From: Lampris incognitus
Taxonomy: Eukaryota > Chordata > Actinopteri > Lampriformes > Lampridae
Assembly (NCBI RefSeq): GCF_029633865.1
Contig: NC_079211.1
Coordinates: 7,594,415 to 7,658,414 of the forward strand
Length of the DNA: 64,000 nt
Direction: 5' to 3'
The translations under genes were made by a program, and so were the position numbers. Within the stretch, counting starts at the first letter, position 1, and each line of letters begins with the position of its first letter. The notes beneath the pieces are model-generated. The model had not been told where the DNA came from, made no database searches, and saw only the letters and a program-made list of their open reading frames with translations. Of the stretch, positions 11,171 through 22,341 are shown piece after piece.

Positions 11171-11989
11171 ATCATTCGGAGTCACGAGGTTTCCACGTGA
11201 CAATTTCTCATCAGCAACGCATCACCGCTACTGGATAGAAAGCAGGTATCTAAAAAAAAAGTACATTTTTATCAAAAAGAGTGAATAAGAGATTATTTGG
11301 GCCGACATGCACGTGATATCCAGTCCATTTTATGTAATCACGTATTAATGGCTCGAGTGTCACAACAAACGCACTGACCCGTGCGCGTCATCATTACGTC
11401 ATCCTCAGGAGACCAGCCCGTAAAGAGGGAAACCAGCTCCAGTCACATCCTGCTGCTACGTGTGCTAAGTCCTGCCATGCCAGCATAAGAATCGCCGCCT
11501 CTCTTTATTTCTTTTGGTTCTTGAAACTCGCCGTTTGTCTGAACGTTATCGATAAAGTCTCGAAGAGAGAGGAAAAAGGCCGCCACGCCTGTAACGGCGG
11601 GCTCGCGTTTCAGTGGGACGATCCAGAGGTGATCTTGTACAATCGAGCTAATAATGTGTTTTGACACGCGGCAGAGTGGGACGGCCTCCTCTCTAGCTCG
11701 TTCCAGCACGCGGCGTTAATCGCCGCCTCGCGGCGGGACGTTTTGGGAAGTATCATCCCCTCTTTATCTGAACGCGAGCCTCCCGCCATGGAGGACTTGG
11801 TGTAACTTTATACACATCTTTGTCTCATTGGCTCCATAAACTGCACTCTTGCCTGTTCCCCCCCCCCCCCCGCCAGGCCCGGCCCACGCGCCCCGGCCCA
11901 CGCCCCGGCCCACGCGGCCCACACGCCTCGGACGCCCGCTGAAAGCAGATACCTGATTGTGTTAGTGTCTCCCCTGTAAGCTGTTGTCA

Positions 11990-12410
11990 CCTAGCTGACC
12001 GATTATGGGCAATTACCTGCTCTGTCGGAATCCTAGCCGAATAGATTGAATTCAGATTGATTTCTGCCCAGGAAAGAGGAGGGAATTTAAAGCCTTTTTT
12101 AATTGGGTATTTGGTGTGTGCTGATCTGAACACCATGGCCTTCCCGAGGGATCCTTTATGGGCCAATAATGGCATTGGATGGGGTTGGGGTTGTGTGTGT
12201 GTGTGTGGGTGGTTGGAGGGGAGGGGGGGGGGCTCCACAGTCTCGTCTGCCGGCTCCCTCCCAAGGCCATAACCCTGCATTTGCTCTGAGTGCTTTTCTA
12301 TTATGCATTGATAGTTGAGCATCAATCAATAAGAGGGGAAACAGAAAACCCAGCGAAACCAACTTCTTAAGTGTAAAATGCCTCTTAATACCCGGGGCCT
12401 TTCAAACAAC
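11990..12410. other. Candidate conserved non-coding element
   Basis: Non-repetitive, no plausible open frame. It contains homeodomain-like and CCAAT-like words such as GATTGAATTCAGATTGATTT and GGGCCAATAATGGCATTGG. The texture resembles vertebrate conserved enhancers. This is inference only. Confidence 0.3.
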
Positions 12411-12839
12411 TTAACCTGGACGCCCCCTCTCTCCCCCCCTCTCCCCCCCATCCACCACCACCAACCATCTCCGTGCCCCCCCCACCCACCCCTGCTCTTA
12501 GAGGGACACTTACTGGCGCCTGGTGACACAATGTTTTATTTAGGGAGGCTGAAAATCTGCAGCTCTCAGGTGAAAACGCGCCGTGGCCTCCTGTGATCCC
12601 TCCCCACCCTCCCCGCCCCCCCCCTCCCCCGTGCAACGAGCGCAGCATCAAAACAGAGCCGCCGAGCTTTTCATCGTCCCTCTCCTTTCCCTCTCGTGAA
12701 GGTGCTTCTTCTTCTTTTATCCCGGCCCTCGATAAAAAAAAGCATCCGTCCTTCGTTGCCGATAATCCTGGAAAACGCTCAGGTCTTTACGCCAATGGCA
12801 AACACGGAGGAGGAGGGGGGGGGGGAAGAAATAGCCTTT

Positions 12840-12975
12840 CATTGAAAGAGCTTGTTGGGTTTTGCAGCAAAGCACAGCCCTCTCCGGGGCCGATAAGGTC
12901 AACAGAGCCTGGTCAATCGCATTATAAATGTGGCCCTGACTTGAAATCAAATCCCGCCGATGATTAAAAGATGAT
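12840..12975. other. Candidate conserved non-coding element
   Basis: A short unique block with GATAAGGTCAACAGAGCC and CGCATTATAAATGTGGCC, without coding potential. It is called on texture only. Confidence 0.25.
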
Positions 12976-13539
12976 ACCGAAGAGAAAGAAGACGACCTCT
13001 CTTTACAGCGCACCCTCCTTCGCCGTCGGTTGGCTCGAGGGGGTAAACCCCACAGAGTCACCTTTCACGTTTCCAGCCCTGCTGTCCGCTAGCTGGGACG
13101 GTTCCGGGAAGGCCAGAACGGAGGGGAAAAACCAAGTCCGGCCGGCAGATAAGAGGAGCACGTGGGGGTGGGGGGGCGGCATCGGACTCCCGTGGTGGAA
13201 GAGATAAGAGGGAGACGGTCACAGCAAAAGCGCGCCACATAATACACAAGCCCACCTCCAGCCGTCTAAATCTCCCATCAGCTCGGGTCCCCGCCGGCCC
13301 TCCTGTCACCACTAATGCACCTTTTTCCCATAGAACGAAGCCCGAGACACGGTAAGCTTATCTGGGGGGCTCCGCTGGGTTTCTCGGAAACCGGCGAGTT
13401 CACCTTTCCTCTGGTCCAGATGACAGTGGGCGATACCGGGGGGAGGGGGGGGCATCGATTATTGTGTGTGTGTGTGGGGGGGGGAGGCCTTCCTTCAACG
13501 TCCATCAACGGTCGCAAGGGTGACCGCGTGAAAACACGC

Positions 13540-13770
13540 TAGCAGGTAGCTTGTAAAATTCCAACGCCTTCGCCGGCGTTCGAGCAACTTAGAAATAGTA
13601 TTGTAGTTGTTAAAATGGTTAATTTTGGTGTCAGTTTCATAACAGACCTGCCGACATGTGCAGCGCATTGATATCTCGGTTGGGTATGCATCTTGGCAGA
13701 ATGTAGAGTTTAAAAACCGGCGGTCGTTTTGACCGCTCGTGGTCGTTGTAGGCAGGAGTGAAATCCCGGT
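13540..13770. mobile_element. piggyBac-type MITE fragment
   Basis: It shares GGTTAATTTTGGTGTCA, CATAACAGAC and GGAGTGAAATCCCGGTC, in the same order, with the right half of the element at 40910-41566. The left half and the TTAA boundary are not recognisable. Confidence 0.7.
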
Positions 13771-13989
13771 CTCTTTACGCAAGAGCGATTATGACGTGAC
13801 CTTTTTGTCAGTCACCGTATCCACGATCAAGACAACGAAAGATGGGAATATCTGGAGAGGGAGGGGGGAGAAGGTTCATGCTGACTGGATGCCCCCCACC
13901 CCCCGCCCGCCGCCACCACCACCACCACCACCACCACCGGACTACTTTGGTTACACAAACTTTGTTTTCGGCGTCAGTGCATCAGAGGC

Positions 13990-14330
13990 CTCTCCCTCCG
14001 TCGACCATCTGCTCCTGAAGAATCTGTTTCACTCGATGAGCCAAGCCCTGCCTTTATTGGTCCTAATGGCACTATCAGCTGAGCCGCCAAACCCAATTAC
14101 CTTTTAAAAAGGGAGGCCACCCCAGCTAATCATGGCTGCCTAACCTGATTTGCCTGTGATGAAGAGATGGGATAAAGAGCAGTTAATGGAGGGAGAATGA
14201 TCTCACAAATACAAAAAACTCAATTCATTTCTCCGGGAGAGCAATCTGTCCGATTCAGGGGTAATGGAGTGGAGATTCATTAGTCCTCGGGCCTTATAGT
14301 AGTATAGCACCGTTCCCTTATCGTCTCGGT
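13990..14330. other. Candidate conserved non-coding element
   Basis: Unique and without a plausible open frame. TAAT-core words such as AGCTAATCATGGCTGCC and GGGATAAAGAGCAGTTAATG are frequent. The texture is like developmental enhancers. Cross-species alignment would decide. Confidence 0.35.
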
Positions 14331-15160
14331 GACAAAACATTGGGGCGTCCTCCTCTTATGAACTGGCTGTTGTCACGGAGGGCGTATGCAGCGGGTCAGC
14401 ATCCTCGACAACCGGCGCTGGATGCTGAGGCGGATGTGCTCGGGAGGCGAAGAATCGGATCGCTCGAACCAAACGCCGCAACGACCGGGGGCCCTGTAGA
14501 GTTAAGGGGGGGATTCGTCGTTTTAAGAGTAGGTTATGACGCAGGTCCCTGGAAACACTGCTGTCCTGGCCTGAACACCAAGCTTATTTTTGATGTTGAG
14601 AAGGTTCATCCCCTCAGGTAAATGCCAAACTGCTTAGATTGTCCCTCACCTAAACATCTGGACATATTGTATTAATATTATTATTATTATTATTATTCAG
14701 TGGACACCTTCAACTGAAGGCTTATTTTAGCTAACTAGCATAGCTTTTCATTAAAACCACCTCTTATTCCTCTCTCTTGCGTTACTTTAACTTGATCACC
14801 GCTTTATTCACGTTATCATTTTTCACATTCATCTTTTTGTCATAACATTTCATTTTGTTATACTGTATGCTCGTAAGTTGTTTTTTTTTTCATTTTCGTT
14901 CTGTTGTTGCTTGTGGAGCACCTTCACACCGAGGTTTTACAGCTTTCTCTGCTTGTTGTACTCTGTCCGCTTCTTTCTAATGTAGAACACTTGGAGCTAC
15001 ACTTCGTCTATAAAGCCGCTACGCACCGTTTCTGATCGGTTTCATTGTTGCTGCTGACAGGCAGGATGACGTCATGTCCTGCCTCACACGCCGCATGGAA
15101 GGAAAAGGAAAACACCATCGGTGCCTTTGGCTCCCTTCTGATTGTTTTATCCTTCCATTA
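14331..15160. other. Unassigned; short ATT repeat
   Basis: There is an (ATT)n run near 14680-14697. No gene is recognised. Confidence 0.4.
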
Positions 15161-15162
15161 TA

Positions 15163-15580
15163 GGGGCGTCCGGGTGGCGTGGCGGTCTATTCCGTTGCCT
15201 ACCAACCCGGGGATCGCCGGTTCGAATCCCCGTGTTACCTCCGGCTTGCTCAGGCGTCTTTATAGACAGAATTGGCATGCGGGTGGGAGGCCGGATGTGG
15301 GTATGTGTCCTGGTCGCTGCATTAGCGCCTCCTCTGGTCGGTCGGGGTGCCTGTTCCGGGGGGGGGGGAATAGCGTGATCCTGCTACGCCCCCCCTGGTG
15401 AAACTCCTCACTGTCAGGTGAAAAGAAGCGGCTGGTGACTCCACATGTATGGGAGGAGGCATGTGGTAGTCTGCAGGCCTCCCCGAGGGGGCGGAGCAGC
15501 GACCGGGACGGCTCAGAAGAGTGGGGTAGTTGGCCAAGTACAACTGGGGAGAAAAGGGGTAAAAAAATAAACAGATATGA
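15163..15580 (+). mobile_element. tRNA-derived SINE S1, copy 3
   Basis: The head is GGCGTCCGGGTGGCGTGGCG, with a perfect B box GGTTCGAATCC near 15219 and the same body and tail as the 6570 copy. It is interrupted only by small indels. Confidence 0.88.
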
Positions 15581-16620
15581 TCCAATATGAGCCCGGACTT
15601 TTTATTCAAATACAATTCTACTGACCATATCTACTATTTCCACAACAAATAGAAAAGTCCTTTATTTCTGTCGACGTAAAACTTGCTTGTTTCTTATTGC
15701 AAAACGTCACCTGCTGAACAGTCCTCTGATGCGATGTGCAGTCACACAACGCAAAGCGGGCCATCACAATACGCACAAAGGCGACTCGTCCCAGGTTCAG
15801 GCGTGACGGTGCTGTGCGTCCGATTTGCTGTCACTACGCCCATTTTGAAGCGTTGTTTCAACGAAACAGCCGTGTTCGAAGAACAAAGCACATCCTGCAG
15901 CTCATCAGAAGAAAACAAGTGCCAAAAGCAGCTTTAGCTCAATGACAAGTTGGTAAAAACTTTAATTGCTGCCCCTTCATGTGAAAAAAACGACAAACAA
16001 AAGCAGGTTCCTGGTTTAAAGTCTGCAGCAAACCGCAGAAAATGCATCTAGGTGCCACTTTTTGTTCCGGTCACGTCGCTGGTTGATAGAAATGTCCGCG
16101 TTAGCTTGTAATATTCACGTATTGACTGCCTCATCAGAGGTTTTAGGAACACCGACCAGCTGGCCGACGTTTCCTGTAATTCAGAATGTGGTGCATGTAA
16201 AGTCACAGATAAACGTGTGTAGTCAAGCTCATGACCCATCACGCCAACCCCCTCCTCCCCCCCTCCTTTTTTTTCTTCTTCTGCAGAGTTGGGTGAAAAT
16301 CCACGGCGTCACTCGTGAACCCCGGTCGTTTCAAAAGTGAACTTCTCGCTGAGGATCAAGCCTCTCCGCTCCGTATTCACAGGGTACGTATTCGGATTCA
16401 GGTAGAAGTTGTACGCGTTTCCCACGAGAGGCTACACAATACACAACGCATGCTTTCCGCTTCGCCCCGCCTCACCCACAGGCCTGTTCTCTCGAGGATG
16501 GAAGTGACCGCATGAATGACCGATTGATGCGTCCGTCTTGAATGTGTTCCAGGCCATGAGTCACTGAGGCACGGGGTGAAGGACGACAATGTCCCCCCAA
16601 CCCCTCTGCCTCTCATCCAT
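15581..16620. other. Unassigned unique DNA
   Basis: I see no recognisable gene or repeat apart from short C/T-rich runs near 16250. Confidence 0.35.
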
Positions 16621-16624
16621 ACAG

Positions 16625-16740
16625 TGCTGCGAGCCCTGGCCGAGGCCCTGCCAAGATATGATCCAGAGGACGTGGACGAGATGGGGCATAGGGCCATTGC
16701 CAGGGTTTGCAGACGGACATTAGGCCGAAGCCAGAGTTAA
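16625..16740 (+). CDS. Possible terminal coding exon, unrecognised
   Basis: A pyrimidine-rich stretch ending in CATACAG is followed by an open frame, LRALAEALPRYDPEDVDEMG then HRAIARVCRRTLGRSQS, ending in TAA at 16738-16740. The composition looks protein-like and the acceptor is good, but I do not recognise the family and find no matching upstream exon. It could equally be chance. Confidence 0.25.
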
Positions 16741-17012
16741 AATCCTATTAGTTTGAGTTGGGAATCGGATTATCGTCGTCGAGAATCACTCGTCTGGCAA
16801 CTAGAGTCTAATTTACGCCAATCAACGGCAATTATTGAGGGGAAGGGAGCCCCTATTAGAGGGCCTCATCCACTTAGTCTAATGAATGGGGAAGATTCAA
16901 TCTCAGCTGCGGAGATGCATTGGAGAGCTGCAATAGGGCTGAGAAAGACCTGCTGCTATTTATCAACGGCAGGGTGCTGTCAAGCTAAACACGAGCTAGC
17001 CAAGGACCGCTA
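16741..17012. other. Candidate conserved non-coding element
   Basis: A unique, TAAT/ATTA-rich block, for example GCCAATCAACGGCAATTATT and CTTAGTCTAATGAATGGGG. It follows the possible exon, so it could also be its 3' UTR. Conservation is inferred, not tested. Confidence 0.35.
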
Positions 17013-17415
17013 GCCTCCGGTTTGTGAGCGCTGTGCCCAGTATGGCCGCTGATTCTTTACCGTCCGCTCTGTGGCCAACGCTGCTCTGCAGCCGAACCGA
17101 GGAACGTGGTGTAGTTCCTAACAGGTCCTTATCGAAGAGAGCATCCACGGCTGAGAGCACCGACAACACGGAGCAGTAATTTAATTCTGTTTATGAGGTT
17201 ATTCAAAGAGTTGCATGCTGATACGCTGATTTGTAAGTTTGAGTCTGGACGTAGTTGAGCCAAGGATGTGCATATGTGAGGAAACCCTCTGCAACAGTAC
17301 GCAAAGTATGTAGCAAAGGTTTAGTCATGCCTCATATGTACAAACAGCAGTGGCAATAATAATAATAATTATTATTATTATTATTATACACATGATTTCT
17401 AACACACATTTCATT

Positions 17416-17876
17416 CAATCTTCGTTCCAGCCCTCACCTGTGGTCATGAGCTTTGGGTAGTGACCGAAAGGGTGAGGTCGCGGATACAAGCGGCTGAAAT
17501 GAGTTTCCTCCGGAGGGTGTCTGGGCTCAGCCTTAGAGATAGGGTGAGGAGCTCGGACATCCGGAGGGAGCTCGGAGTAGAGCCGCTGCTCCTTCACGTC
17601 GAAAGGAGCCAGTTGAGGTGGTTCAAGCATCTGATCAGGATGCCTCCTGGGCGCCTTCCTTTGGATGTTTTACCGGACACGTCCAACAGGGAGGAGACCC
17701 CGGGGTAGACCCAGACAAGCTGGAGGGACTACATGTCCACTCTGGCCTGGGAACGCCTTGGGATCCCCCAGGAGGAGCTGGAGGGCGTTGCTGGGGAGAG
17801 GGACGTCTGGAGTGCCCTACTTAGCTTGCTGCCACCGCGACCCGACCCCGGAGAAGCGGCTGATGATGAGAGATTT
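17416..17876 (+). pseudogene. Non-LTR retrotransposon ORF2 C-terminal fragment, family L-a, copy 1
   Basis: Frames encode [40 protein letters not shown] and [19 protein letters not shown], then a shifted WRDYMS-type segment. These are the region after the reverse transcriptase in a common fish LINE. The 5' part is missing and one frameshift is present. A sister copy is at 53605-53965. Confidence 0.8.
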
Positions 17877-18133
17877 CATTAAAAGCAAATCTGAATGTGC
17901 TGGAGTTCTTCAACAGGTGCAAAAAAAAACCCCCAAAAAACTAACCAAATGCAAAAGTGTATGAAAAACAACACAAAGTTAAGAAAAGCCAAATTAAAAC
18001 GGAGGGTTTTACGTAGATGGATACAATCAAAACACATAAATTACTACAACTAGAGAGTAGAAACCACAAACTAAACGGAATAGAATTGCTCGTCACAGTA
18101 AGGAGCAGCTGCCTATACATGCCAGTGTTTCCT

Positions 18134-18290
18134 CTACCATCTTCCCACCGTCGTCCGGTAGGCCCAGGGACCACGGCCCCTGCCTGGAGTTGCGCCCGAA
18201 GAGGAAACACCGAGGGCGGTCTGACAGGAGGCAGAAGTGGGGCAGGCTAAGCTAACTGCTAGCCCATGCAGAACGGCAGTTCCGACAGTC
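18134..18290 (-). repeat. Interspersed repeat R1, copy 2 (reverse)
   Basis: Reverse complement of the core block at 3786-3940, with shared words such as GGCAGGCTAAGCTAACTGCT. It abuts a V-SINE-like fragment. Confidence 0.75.
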
Positions 18291-18545
18291 ATTGGGCAGC
18301 AGGCGGGGAGACACCCAGGACAGGCCGCCAGTCCATCCCAGGGCCGACACATTCACACCTAGGGACAATCTAGTACGGCCGAGTCACCTCACCTACATGT
18401 CTTTGGACTGTGGGAGGAAACCGAAGCCCCCGCAGGAAACCCACGCAGACACGGGGAGAACATGCAAACTCCACACAGAGAACGAACCGGGACGACCCCC
18501 AAGCTTGGACTACCCAGGGTCTCTAACCCAGGACCTTCAATAACG
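18290..18545 (-). mobile_element. tRNA-derived SINE S2 (V-SINE-like), partial
   Basis: Contains CTACATGTCTTTGGACTGTG followed by GGAGGAAACC and GGGGAGAACATGCAAACTCC, the central part of a widespread fish SINE seen complete at 39153-39495. This copy is reversed and lacks the tRNA head. Confidence 0.8.
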
Positions 18546-18837
18546 TGCTCCATTAATTCTAAAATTAAAAGGCCACACTTAATAATAGAGTTAATAATAG
18601 TAGTTTTACGAAGTTATACATTTAGTCAGACAGCAACTGACTGAGCTTACGCTTCATGATGAGACGCGGCACTGTGGAGCATCTGAGCTGCCCAAGTGTC
18701 CATGAGCAGGACTCTTGAATGCCAACCACATCCAGAGATGTTAATTTTCAGTTGAAGCCTTTGGGAAAGGAGGGCAGATGCAGCTCAATAATGTATTATA
18801 TATTATCATGATGATGCTTATAATGATGAAGGGAAAA

Positions 18838-18940
<103 letters not shown>

Positions 18941-19483
18941 TTTATCAAGAGGCATGGTGATGATTATTGAGGTTTTTGTCATAGCTAAGTGACTCAAAGT
19001 GACTCACTATCTTGAAACTCATCTCCTCCTTATGTCCCGGTCACACTTCTGTATGCTTTTCACTGAACGCTCCTTTGTTTTTCTGCACAACAGCACCTGT
19101 ATGACCCCGTTTATGACCCATCAGGCAAACAACTTGACGTGCCTGCTGTTTTATTTCAATTGTTACACTGCCCCCTTCTGACAGAAACTGCAAACTACGT
19201 GTCTGCGCTTAGGCCTGTTAAAGGAAGAGGGCAACCAGATCAATTGCCTCAACAATCATCCGCCCATCACATTGTTAAGAAGTGATCCTCGGTGAGCTGT
19301 TTGAGGCTGGACGAATCCAAGAAGACAAAGTAGGCAGATATATTCATGAAGAAACTGCAATTCTTTGCATTTAAAATAAATAAAAGGTGGTGAATTGATG
19401 TAACAATACAGAAATTAACCTACTGCGCATTGGACAGTTGATTTAAAATGCGTATGTGTTGATTGCATGTTTGGATGCATGCA

Positions 19484-19515
<32 letters not shown>

Positions 19516-20015
19516 AGTGTATGCCATTTTTTAAAACATGGATACTCGTTATCTTACAGACGGATACTCGCGTTATCTTAAAGGCTAGTTTTAAAAGGAC
19601 CGGTACATGCAACACAATGCCACAACTTCATGACAACCGATGATACACAACTATCAACACACATCTTCACAGAGAAATCTAAAAATAAAAATTAAAAAAA
19701 ACTGCAGCTATGTATGTGGGATTGCTGGCCCTGCAGTGTAGCGTCAGTGAGGGACTGAATGGTTTTGTTCTGAAAATCCCATCCGGTGGGGGAAACCCCC
19801 ACACCTTCCCTACCCAACGATTTGAAATTCTCTTTTTGGATTTGGCCTGGTTTTGTAGGGGGAGATAACATGAATGCACAGTAAAATTCTAATTTCTTAG
19901 TAAACCTTTCCACAGTCGACGGGGTTTCACTTCCTGCTGAGGCCTCAGTGACTTTTCCGTGCCGAACCAAGAGCCAGAGCAAAACCACCCTGAGACCACA
20001 CATGACAGGGGAAAA
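18941..20015. other. Unassigned; one TG microsatellite
   Basis: (TG)n at about 19487-19515. No gene or transposon is recognised in the rest. Confidence 0.4.
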
Positions 20016-20017
20016 TA

Positions 20018-20119
20018 TAACTAGATAGACAGACAGATCAATAGATAGATCGACAGGCAGACAGACAGACAGACACAGATACACCGACTGACTGACCGAC
20101 CGACCGATAGATATAAGAG

Positions 20120-20194
<75 letters not shown>

Positions 20195-20205
20195 CAGATA
20201 GATAG
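20018..20205. repeat. GACA/GATA microsatellite
   Basis: Imperfect GACA/GATA (20024-20115) leads into pure GATA (20116-20205). It directly borders the Penelope-like tail at 20207. Confidence 0.95.
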
Positions 20206-20206
20206 G

Positions 20207-20671
20207 TCCAAGAAAGTTGAATCAGTTCATCTGGACACAGCGTTTATTGAGAGAAATGTTCCATCACTCATCGAAGTGACCTCTTCAGTCTCAACTGACT
20301 GCAGGTGTCCCACCCTCCTAAACAATACAATACAATGGCATAACAGCCGAAACCATTGGTTTCAAATGTACATTGCTGTGACTATTACCTTTAGTTTCAA
20401 TGGCCACGTGTACTGTTCACAGAGGACTGGGGAATGGTTGCAATCACAGCATTGTAAGATGGTGACAGATGTACTCTTAACCCCCCCCCCCTCAGTTCAG
20501 GGATGGTCGTTCCCTCGTCACATAGGTGGCCTCTTTGACTCCCCGTTCAAACCAGCGTTCCTCCCTATCAAGGATGTGCACATCCTCACCCTTGAAAGAG
20601 TGGCCACTGGTCTGTAGATGGTGTAGAATGCGGAGTCTTGGCTTTATGTGTTAGCTCTCCTGTGTTGTGCC
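20207..20671 (-). pseudogene. Penelope-like element 3' end with GIY-YIG C-terminus
   Basis: On the minus strand, 20612 to 20505 encodes HSFKGEDVHILDREERWFER then GVKEATYV and PSLN, the end of a Penelope-like GIY-YIG endonuclease. The 3' untranslated part follows, down to 20207. Upstream coding continues to AQHR at 20671, where a hAT element interrupts it. Frameshifts show it is inactive. Confidence 0.85.
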
Positions 20672-20971
20672 CATAGGCGTTTCTATCCCATTTTTGGGGA
20701 TGCTGCAGCACCCCTAAATTGAACCCCAGCACCCCTAAAATTGAAGAGATTTTTTATTTTTTACTGTATGTCCATGTTTAATAAGCTGAAGAAACGTCAA
20801 AACCATATCCAGTATGTGGTTTAAACGTAATTTTTTAACAACAAAAATACAGCACCCCCCATGCTTCGAAAATGGTTTGATCCACCCGCCCCCCCCACAT
20901 TTATCTTGCCTGGCGGGCTAGCACTCTGCGTGCTCAGCACCCCTAAAGCTCTGATCCTAGAATCGCCCCTG
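20672..20971. mobile_element. hAT-type MITE with perfect 8-bp target duplication
   Basis: The 300-bp element is flanked by GTTGTGCC at 20664-20671 and 20972-20979. The ends CATAGGCG and CGCCCCTG form imperfect inverted repeats, and the right end AGAATCGCCCCTG is a familiar fish hAT terminus. It carries repeated CAGCACCCCTAAA words and no transposase. It is inserted in the Penelope-like relic. Confidence 0.88.
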
Positions 20972-20983
20972 GTTGTGCCGTAG

Positions 20984-21804
20984 ATGGTTGTGGCTAGATG
21001 GGGCACAGCCGCGGACGAAAGTGATGAAAAATCTCACTGGGGGTATTTCGTTGCTATGGCTCTAGCTAGCCTAGCTAACCTCCTGAGAGACATGGCGGCA
21101 AATTCAGAAGAAGCCCACGAAGGCTATTTTCACAGTTTCCCTTCGCATAGATCTTTTGAGGGGATTTAAAAAATATATATGAGGAGGACACACTGACCAA
21201 ATTCATTTTTTCAACAAAAGACAAGGCTTTTGGTCAGGAGGGAGTTTTCATAGCTAGCTAACGTTAATCATCTAGCTAGTAAAAAAAATGATCTTGCTAG
21301 TTAGCATAGCTACCGATAGCTTAGCTAACGTTACAAATGTGACGTTACGTTAGCTAACGTTGGCTACGTTAGCTAAGTGGATTTTTAAGATGTACGTTAG
21401 CTAGCTAGGTAGCTACATCACACAGTTCATGCTTTAATTTCATTTCACTAAGGTGCGCTACATAGCTAGCTAGCTAGCTATTTGAACCTATATAGATAAC
21501 TGTTAATGCTAATTATACAGACTGGCCATGCATGTTGAAGAAAATAGGGATGATGGTAAGTTATGTAATATTAGCTAACGTTAGCTAGCTAATGTAATGA
21601 CAACAGTAGGCCACTGATTTACTCTAGTTAACTCACTCTTACAGACTAATTCATCCGACTCATCATTCAATCTGGCTTTAAAAACCAAAGTCCAAACTCG
21701 CGGTAGCTCAGGAGGTTAGCTAGGCTAGTTATCGTCACAGCAACGAAATACGCCCGGTGTGATTTTTGCATCACTTCCGTTCGAGGCTGTATCCCATCTA
21801 GCCA
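20984..21804. repeat. Large inverted repeat with an AGCT/TTAGCTAACG-rich core
   Basis: About 105 bp at 20984-21093 (GTGGCTAGATGGGGCACAGC ... TAGCCTAGCTAACCTCCTGAG) recurs as reverse complement at 21698-21804 with moderate divergence. The roughly 600-bp spacer is full of self-complementary GCTAGC and TTAGCTAACGTTA words. The right arm ends exactly where the LTR element at 21805 begins. Confidence 0.7.
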
Positions 21805-22341
21805 CGTATCAAATTCGAGGGGCAGCCGGGAACTGCTGCAGCCGGGATGCGAACCCGGGTCGGACTGCGCTAACCAGTCGACTGAAGGGTTCAACCCGTT
21901 AGCCAACCAGCTAGCGAGTCTACACATTCGTGGTCGTTACACTACCCCCACTCCTTCGGGAACTGCATCACCGCGCTTCAGCATACCAGCTCCCTCACGC
22001 CTCTGGGCACAAGCGCTTCCGATGGCCTCAAGGTCTCACCATCCCCAGAGATGGAAAAACCCGGTCCAGGAAGTAAAAACCCTAACCGTGTCTTTACTCC
22101 ACCCATGTACCAAACCATCAGATTGCACTGACTAGTTTCCCAAATCAGCTGGTTTAATACACGGATGTAGTAAAGACACGGTTAGGGTTTTGACTTTCTG
22201 GACCGGGTTTTTCCACCTCTGACCGTCCCACTTCTGACACCAGTGTAGCGAATTCAGGGGCAGCTGGGAATCACCGCAGCCGGGACACGAACCCGGGTCG
22301 CCCGCACCACGGAGCGGGTCTACTCATTCATGGTCGTTACA
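21805..22341 (-). mobile_element. Miniature LTR element (TRIM-like), family B, with tRNA-like LTR
   Basis: Read on the minus strand, a 5' terminal repeat of 98 bp (22341 to 22244) starts TGTAACGACC and ends GAATTCGCTACA. One base later comes TGGTGTCAGAAGTGGGA (22242-22226), complementary to the 3' end of tRNA-Leu(CAA) including CCA. The internal part of about 210 bp (minus the nested MITE) ends in a purine tract GAAGGAGTGGGGG. A second terminal repeat of 137 bp (21941 to 21805) follows. It contains an A-box-like TAGTCGACTGG-type segment and the B-box-like GGTTCGCATCC. The 5' copy has lost about 40 bp around the A box. No matching target duplication is visible. Confidence 0.75.
22046..22221. 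mobile_element. hAT-type MITE nested in the TRIM-like element
   Basis: It begins CAGAGATGGAAAAACCCGG and ends CCGGGTTTTTCCACCTCTG, with inverted arms of about 60 bp (both contain the AACCCTAACCGTGTCTTTAC block). The flanks ACCATCCC (22038-22045) and ACCGTCCC (22222-22229) are an 8-bp target duplication with one mismatch. The empty site matches the uninterrupted copy near 61700. Confidence 0.88.

Noticed and set aside
10898..11203. Frames rich in YITLHY repeats
   Set aside because: Translation of the TAATGTAACG minisatellite.
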